In this document: positions 15,444-19,107 of the stretch, piece by piece
How the letters are laid out: each line of letters starts with the position of its first letter
Numbering within the stretch: position 1 is the first letter of the stretch
Assembly (NCBI GenBank): GCA_016295545.1
Contig: JAEDLA010000004.1
Location: 1-19,107 of the forward strand
Direction of reading: 5' to 3'
DNA length: 19,107 bases
From: Oscillospiraceae bacterium
GTDB taxonomy: Bacteria > Bacillota > Clostridia > Oscillospirales > Ruminococcaceae
The notes under the pieces: model-generated
Told to the model about the DNA's origin: nothing
Databases searched by the model: none
Seen by the model: the letters and a program-made list of their open reading frames with translations, nothing else
Made by a program: the position numbers and the translations under genes

Positions 15444-17825
15444 TTATTTTTCTCCATAGATTTCAGCAGCAATATCAACAGTTTCCTTAGCGTCCTTTGC
15501 GTAGAAGTCAGCGTTTATCTGTTTTGCGTAGGAAGCTGTAAGCACAGCTCCGCCAACAACTGTTTTACACTCCGGATATTTCTGATTCAGGAGAGCAATG
15601 GTATCAGCCATAGCGCCGAGAGTAGTAGTCATCAGTGCAGAAAGTCCCACCAGCTTCACCTGATGCTCAACAGCTGCACTGACGATAACCTCCTTGTCCA
15701 CGTCTCTGCCAAGGTCAATTACGGTGAAGCCGTAGCTTTCAAGGAGTACCTTTACAATATTTTTGCCTATGTCGTGAATGTCGCCCTTAACAGTAGCCAG
15801 AACCACTTTTCCCTTTGATACAGGGGATTTTCCCTCTGAACTGATTTTGCGTTTTATTACTTCAAAGCAAGCCTGCGCAGCTCCGGCAGTGAGAATAAGC
15901 TGGGGCAGGAAAATCTTTCCCTTTTCAAATTTATCTCCGGCTGCGTCAAGGGCAGGGATAAGATATTCATTGATAATAGCCATAGGCTCCTTGTCTGAAA
16001 GCATTTCCTCCGCAGCCTTAACTGCTTCGTTTTTCAGTCCGTTTTCCACACAGTAGCCAAGCTCCTTTGACGTATTCTGAGCAGCGGGAGCAGCTGTTTT
16101 TGCCGGAGCGGACTTGTCTCCGCCGTAAATGCTTACAAATTCCGTGCAGTTCTCATCAATTCCCGAAAGAAGCTTATATGCCCTTACAGCGCCGATAATC
16201 GACTCAACGTTGGGATTGATTATAGGCAGGTCAAGTCCCTTTTGCAGTGCCATAGTAAGGAAAGTACGGGTTATCATTTCCCTGTTGGGCAGACCGAATG
16301 ATATATTGGAAACGCCGAGAACGGTTTTCAGTCCAAGCTCAGTCTTGACACGGTGAAGTGCTTCGAGAGTTTCCGTTACGCCCTCCTGTTCGGCAGAGGC
16401 AGTAAGCGTCAGGCAGTCGATATAAACGTCCTCTCTGGGTATGCCAAGCTCAAGGGCACGATTGAGTATTTTTTCCGCAATGGCAAAGCGTCCCTCTGCG
16501 GTTTTAGGAATACCGCCCTCATCGAGAGTAAGTCCCACAACAGCTGCACCGTATCTTTTGACAAGGGGCAGTATAGTGCCGAGAGACTTTTCCTCACCGT
16601 TGACTGAATTTACAATGGGCTTGCCGTTGTAAACTCTCAGACCGGCTTCAAGAACCTCAGGAATAGTTGAATCAAGCTGAAGCGGAGTATCACAGATACC
16701 CTGAATTGCCTTGACGGCGGCAACCATCATTGCTTTTTCGTCGATTCCCGGCAGTCCCACATTGACATCAAGAATATCTGCTCCGGCGTGTATCTGCTCC
16801 ACTGCCTGAGAGAGAATATAGTCCATATCGTTGGCGAGGAGAGCTTCCTTGAACCGTTTTTTGCCTGTAGGATTGATTCTTTCGCCTATAACTTTCGGCT
16901 GAGAGATATCCACATAGCTGACAGCCGAGCATACACCGGCACGGGGCCTTATCTTTGTGTGAGCGTATTTGCTGTCCCACAGAGCGGCTTTCAGCGACTT
17001 GATATGCTCCGGAGTAGTGCCGCAGCAGCCGCCGAATATCTTTACTCCCATAATTGCAAGCTGAGCCGTGCTTGACGCAAATTCCTCAGGACCAACGGTG
17101 AAAAGATTAGTCACAGGGTCAGGCAGTCCGGCATTTGGCTTTGCAATGACAGGTAGCTTCGTGAGGGAGCATATCTTCTCCACCACAGGCATAAGCTCAT
17201 CAGGACCGAGAGAACAGTTTACTCCCACAGCGTCCGCACCCAGTCCCTCAACGACGGCAGTGAGACATTCCGGAGAAACACCGGTAAAGGTCCTGCCGTT
17301 TTCCTCAAAGGTCATGGTTACAAGCACCGGTTTTCCGGAGTTTTCCTTAGCCGCAAGGAGTGCAGCCTTTACCTCGTAAAGATCGGTCATAGTCTCTAAA
17401 ACGATAATATCCGCATCTTCTCCGGCAAGGATTATTTCCTTGTAGCAGTCGTAGGCTTCCTCGAATTTCAGTGTTCCGGAGGGTTCAAGCAGCTGACCGA
17501 GAGGACCTATATCCAGAGCCACAAGAGCCTTGTCTCCAACGGCATTCCTGGCAATTTTTATTGCGGCGGACACTACCTCATCAGCAGAGTGACCTGTTCC
17601 TGCAAGCTTGTATCTGTTTGCGCCGAATGTATTGGCATAGACAATGTCCGCACCGGCTTCGGCGTAGGCACGGTGGATATCAGCAATAGCCTCCGGAGCG
17701 GTAAGGTTAAGCAGCTCAGGAACGTGACCTGTATCAAGACCGGCTGACTGGATCATTGTGCCCATTCCGCCGTCAAGGAAGATAAATTCCTGCTGTTTAA
17801 GCATATCGTAAAAGTTTTTAGTCAT
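15444..17825 (-). CDS. metH: Cobalamin-dependent methionine synthase, short form without reactivation domain
   Basis: Transfers the methyl group of methyltetrahydrofolate via cobalamin to homocysteine. Domains in 793 residues: homocysteine-binding barrel (about 1-285) with LDGGMGTMIQ (17-26) and zinc ligands Cys204 and Cys267-Cys268 in GGCCGTTP; folate-binding barrel (about 308-565) with GERINPTGKKRFKEAL (314-329) and DVNVG (353-357); cobalamin cap helices (about 590-660); cobalamin domain (about 672-793) with DIHDIGKN (682-689), whose His684 is the lower ligand, GLSALMTTT (727-735) and VVGGAVL (756-762). E. coli MetH has about 1227 residues; the missing part is the C-terminal AdoMet-binding reactivation domain. 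Short forms are common in anaerobic Clostridia, where repair must come from a separate protein. AGGAG lies 6 bases before ATG. It follows pheA by 42 bases, so co-transcription is likely. Confidence 0.94.
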   Translation of the reverse strand: MTKNFYDMLKQQEFIFLDGGMGTMIQSAGLDTGHVPELLNLTAPEAIADIHRAYAEAGADIVYANTFGANRYKLAGTGHSADEVVSAAIKIARNAVGDKALVALDIGPLGQLLEPSGTLKFEEAYDCYKEIILAGEDADIIVLETMTDLYEVKAALLAAKENSGKPVLVTMTFEENGRTFTGVSPECLTAVVEGLGADAVGVNCSLGPDELMPVVEKICSLTKLPVIAKPNAGLPDPVTNLFTVGPEEFASSTAQLAIMGVKIFGGCCGTTPEHIKSLKAALWDSKYAHTKIRPRAGVCSAVSYVDISQPKVIGERINPTGKKRFKEALLANDMDYILSQAVEQIHAGADILDVNVGLPGIDEKAMMVAAVKAIQGICDTPLQLDSTIPEVLEAGLRVYNGKPIVNSVNGEEKSLGTILPLVKRYGAAVVGLTLDEGGIPKTAEGRFAIAEKILNRALELGIPREDVYIDCLTLTASAEQEGVTETLEALHRVKTELGLKTVLGVSNISFGLPNREMITRTFLTMALQKGLDLPIINPNVESIIGAVRAYKLLSGIDENCTEFVSIYGGDKSAPAKTAAPAAQNTSKELGYCVENGLKNEAVKAAEEMLSDKEPMAIINEYLIPALDAAGDKFEKGKIFLPQLILTAGAAQACFEVIKRKISSEGKSPVSKGKVVLATVKGDIHDIGKNIVKVLLESYGFTVIDLGRDVDKEVIVSAAVEHQVKLVGLSALMTTTLGAMADTIALLNQKYPECKTVVGGAVLTASYAKQINADFYAKDAKETVDIAAEIYGEK

Positions 17826-17867
17826 ATCGTTCTCCTGATTAAAGATTTTATGGATTAAGAACGGAAG

Positions 17868-18989
17868 TTATTCTTCCCTGAATGTGCCAAGAAATCTGAA
17901 ATACTCCAGATTGTTGCTCAGGTCAGTCATAAGTGCCTTAACGTGCCTGTCGGTGACTTTTCCGGTGAAGTCAAGGTAGAACATTACCTCAAAGCTGCCG
18001 TCTCTTACGGGGCGGCTTTCCAGCTTGCAGAGATTCATACCGTTGATGTAGAATTTCGTCAGCATTCTGTACAGACTTCCCTGAGTGTGGGGAATCTGAA
18101 GCATAACGGAGATAGTGTCGGCGTCAGGCATGACCTGTAAATTTTTTGAAATGCAGATGAATTTAGTCCTGTTTACCGGACAGTCCGCAACAGTATCGGA
18201 GATTATATGCAGTCCAAGTGCTTCGGCGCAGTCTCTGGAGCATATAGCGGCAAGGCGGTCGCTTTCCTGACTTGCCTTTACAAATTCAGCGGCAGTGGCA
18301 GTATTTCCGTAGTCCTTGCTTTTCAGTCCGTGAGCTGTAAGATAGTCCGAGCACTGAGCAAGTGCCTGAGGGTGAGAGTAGACACAGGAGATTTCCTCCG
18401 GCTTTATGGGAGCTTTTGCAGCAAGACAGTGGTTTATCTCAACACAGACTGTTCTGACGATGTATGTGCTGTATTTCCCCATAAGGTCGTAGGTAGCCGT
18501 AACAGAACCGGCAGTAGAATTGTGAATCGGCAGAACGCCATACTGTATTTCGCCTGATTCCACAGCCTTGAAAACGTCCTCAAAGGAGTGGAAGAATTTC
18601 ACAGGCTTGTTTCCGAATATCATTTTTGCCGCAGCTTCGGAATTTGCTCCGGAAGTTCCCTGACAGCCTATTTCAGAAGCGTTTATGAAGTCAGGCTCAG
18701 AGAAAACGTAGTCGGGAGCATTATCAAGAAGCGCCTGATTCTGGAGATGCTTGCTTATATCCATAATGGTTGTGAAAAGAGCTGCTGTACCGTTTTCGAG
18801 ATTGGCGTCGCCTGTCTGTTCCCTGATGCGCCGGATTACCTCGTCCTCTCTGCCCCCCTGAAATACGGGGAGATTATTTGCTTTTTTATACTCCGCAACA
18901 TTGCGGCAAAGCTCCATTCTTTCAAGAAAAAGTGAGAGTATCTGACTGTCAATTGTATCGATATTGTCACGAAGCTGTTTCAGATCCAT
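17868..18989 (-). CDS. pheA: Bifunctional chorismate mutase/prephenate dehydratase (P-protein)
   Basis: Converts chorismate to prephenate and then to phenylpyruvate in phenylalanine synthesis. From ATG 18989 it has 373 residues; GGAGG (18997-19001) is 7 bases upstream, whereas the ATG two codons earlier is too close and the GTG at 19052 lacks a site. Chorismate mutase (about 1-88): LRDNIDTIDSQIL and the basic segment with Arg47-Glu48. Prephenate dehydratase (about 106-283): QGTSGANSEAA (110-120), LPIHNSTAGS (153-162), SHPQAL (205-210) and the catalytic NRTKF (273-277). ACT regulatory domain (about 293-370): PHTQGSLYRML and the Phe-binding ESRP (324-327), so feedback control by phenylalanine is expected. 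The motif normally read PIENS has His in place of Glu (residue 156), and GAYSE reads GANSE, which is unusual. Confidence 0.94.
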   Translation of the reverse strand: MDLKQLRDNIDTIDSQILSLFLERMELCRNVAEYKKANNLPVFQGGREDEVIRRIREQTGDANLENGTAALFTTIMDISKHLQNQALLDNAPDYVFSEPDFINASEIGCQGTSGANSEAAAKMIFGNKPVKFFHSFEDVFKAVESGEIQYGVLPIHNSTAGSVTATYDLMGKYSTYIVRTVCVEINHCLAAKAPIKPEEISCVYSHPQALAQCSDYLTAHGLKSKDYGNTATAAEFVKASQESDRLAAICSRDCAEALGLHIISDTVADCPVNRTKFICISKNLQVMPDADTISVMLQIPHTQGSLYRMLTKFYINGMNLCKLESRPVRDGSFEVMFYLDFTGKVTDRHVKALMTDLSNNLEYFRFLGTFREE

Positions 18990-19008
18990 GTTCATACCTC
19001 CGCTGATT

Positions 19009-19036
19009 ATTATATTATAGCAGTTCAGCTTGTCGA
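19009..19036 (-). promoter_or_regulatory. Promoter of pheA-metH
   Basis: On the minus strand TCGACA (19036-19031) is followed after 16 bases by TATAAT (19014-19009). A second, overlapping TATAAT lies at 19019-19014 without a good upstream partner. Transcription would begin near 19002, giving an untranslated leader of only about 13 bases with the ribosome binding site at its very 5' end. No T-box or attenuator fits in such a leader. Confidence 0.6.
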
Positions 19037-19058
19037 AAAAACGAAAAATCACGGGATT

Positions 19059-19107
19059 CCAAAGGGTTTATTAACCCTTTGGCGGAGTCCAGAGGCAGAG
19101 CCTCTGG
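19059..19107. repeat. Paired palindromes at the window edge
   Basis: CCAAAGGGTT (19059-19068), loop TATT, AACCCTTTGG (19073-19082) forms a perfect ten-base-pair hairpin. After six bases a second hairpin CCAGAGG (19089-19095), loop CAGAG, CCTCTGG (19101-19107) is perfect over seven pairs and ends exactly at the window edge, so the element may continue. No T-run follows on the visible side, so it resembles a dispersed palindromic intergenic repeat rather than a terminator. I recall similar GGCAGAGCC hairpins scattered in Clostridia genomes, unverified. Confidence 0.65.

Noticed and set aside
15371..15444. T-box controlling metH
   Set aside because: metH lies upstream of the T-box on the same strand, not downstream, and the specifier reads Trp, not Met.
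15778..17379. Several plus-strand open frames across metH
   Set aside because: They are antisense shadows of a well-conserved gene, with no ribosome binding sites and no family resemblance.
17868..19052. Longer pheA starting at GTG 19052
   Set aside because: The added N-terminus would span the promoter, lacks a ribosome binding site, and the chorismate mutase homology starts at the ATG at 18989.

Overview
The window looks like chromosomal DNA of a low-to-mid GC Bacillota of class Clostridia, most likely a Ruminococcus-type member of the Oscillospiraceae. This rests on strong AGGAGG-type ribosome binding sites, sigma-A promoters, a T-box riboswitch, a YycJ/WalJ-like hydrolase beside rlmH, and a short cobalamin-dependent MetH. 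The taxonomic guess is from family resemblance, not from a marker gene. I see no rRNA, tRNA, insertion sequence, phage gene or CRISPR array.

Layout. (1) 21-3418, plus strand: four tightly packed housekeeping genes, cysE-cysS-walJ-like-rlmH (cysteine synthesis, Cys-tRNA charging, metallo-beta-lactamase-fold hydrolase, 23S rRNA pseudouridine methyltransferase). (2) 3419-3735: a 317-base gene-free stretch with a GC-rich tandem repeat, a perfect hairpin, and a consensus promoter. (3) 3736-14828, plus strand: ten genes with overlaps or small gaps, read as one operon for building and exporting a cell-surface polysaccharide. It holds an ABC-2 permease and its ATPase with a Wzt-type C-terminal domain, a coiled-coil FkbM methyltransferase, a small coiled-coil protein, three GT4-like glycosyltransferases, a large GT-C-like membrane glycosyltransferase, a polyprenyl-phosphate-type GT2 enzyme, and a UPF0104/flippase-like membrane protein. 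(4) 14837-14867: a bidirectional terminator. (5) 14873-15406, minus strand: a complete tryptophan T-box unit (promoter, specifier UGG, antiterminator, terminator) whose only gene is a 58-codon N-terminal piece of trpE. (6) 15444-18989, minus strand: pheA (chorismate mutase/prephenate dehydratase) followed by a metH lacking the reactivation domain. (7) 19059-19107: paired palindromes at the window edge.

How the genes may work together. The three cytoplasmic glycosyltransferases would build a lipid-linked chain. FkbM, with its coiled coil, may finish or measure it. Wzm/Wzt would export it after the Wzt C-terminal domain recognises the end. The GT2 enzyme, UPF0104 protein and GT-C protein form a plausible second route: a polyprenyl-phosphate sugar is made inside, flipped, and added outside. 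No initiating phosphosugar transferase or sugar-nucleotide gene lies in the window.

The most unusual item is the orphan Trp T-box. A fully equipped tRNA-Trp sensor drives only a truncated trpE, wedged between the glycan operon and metH. It is either the scar of a lost trp operon or a small unit kept for another reason.
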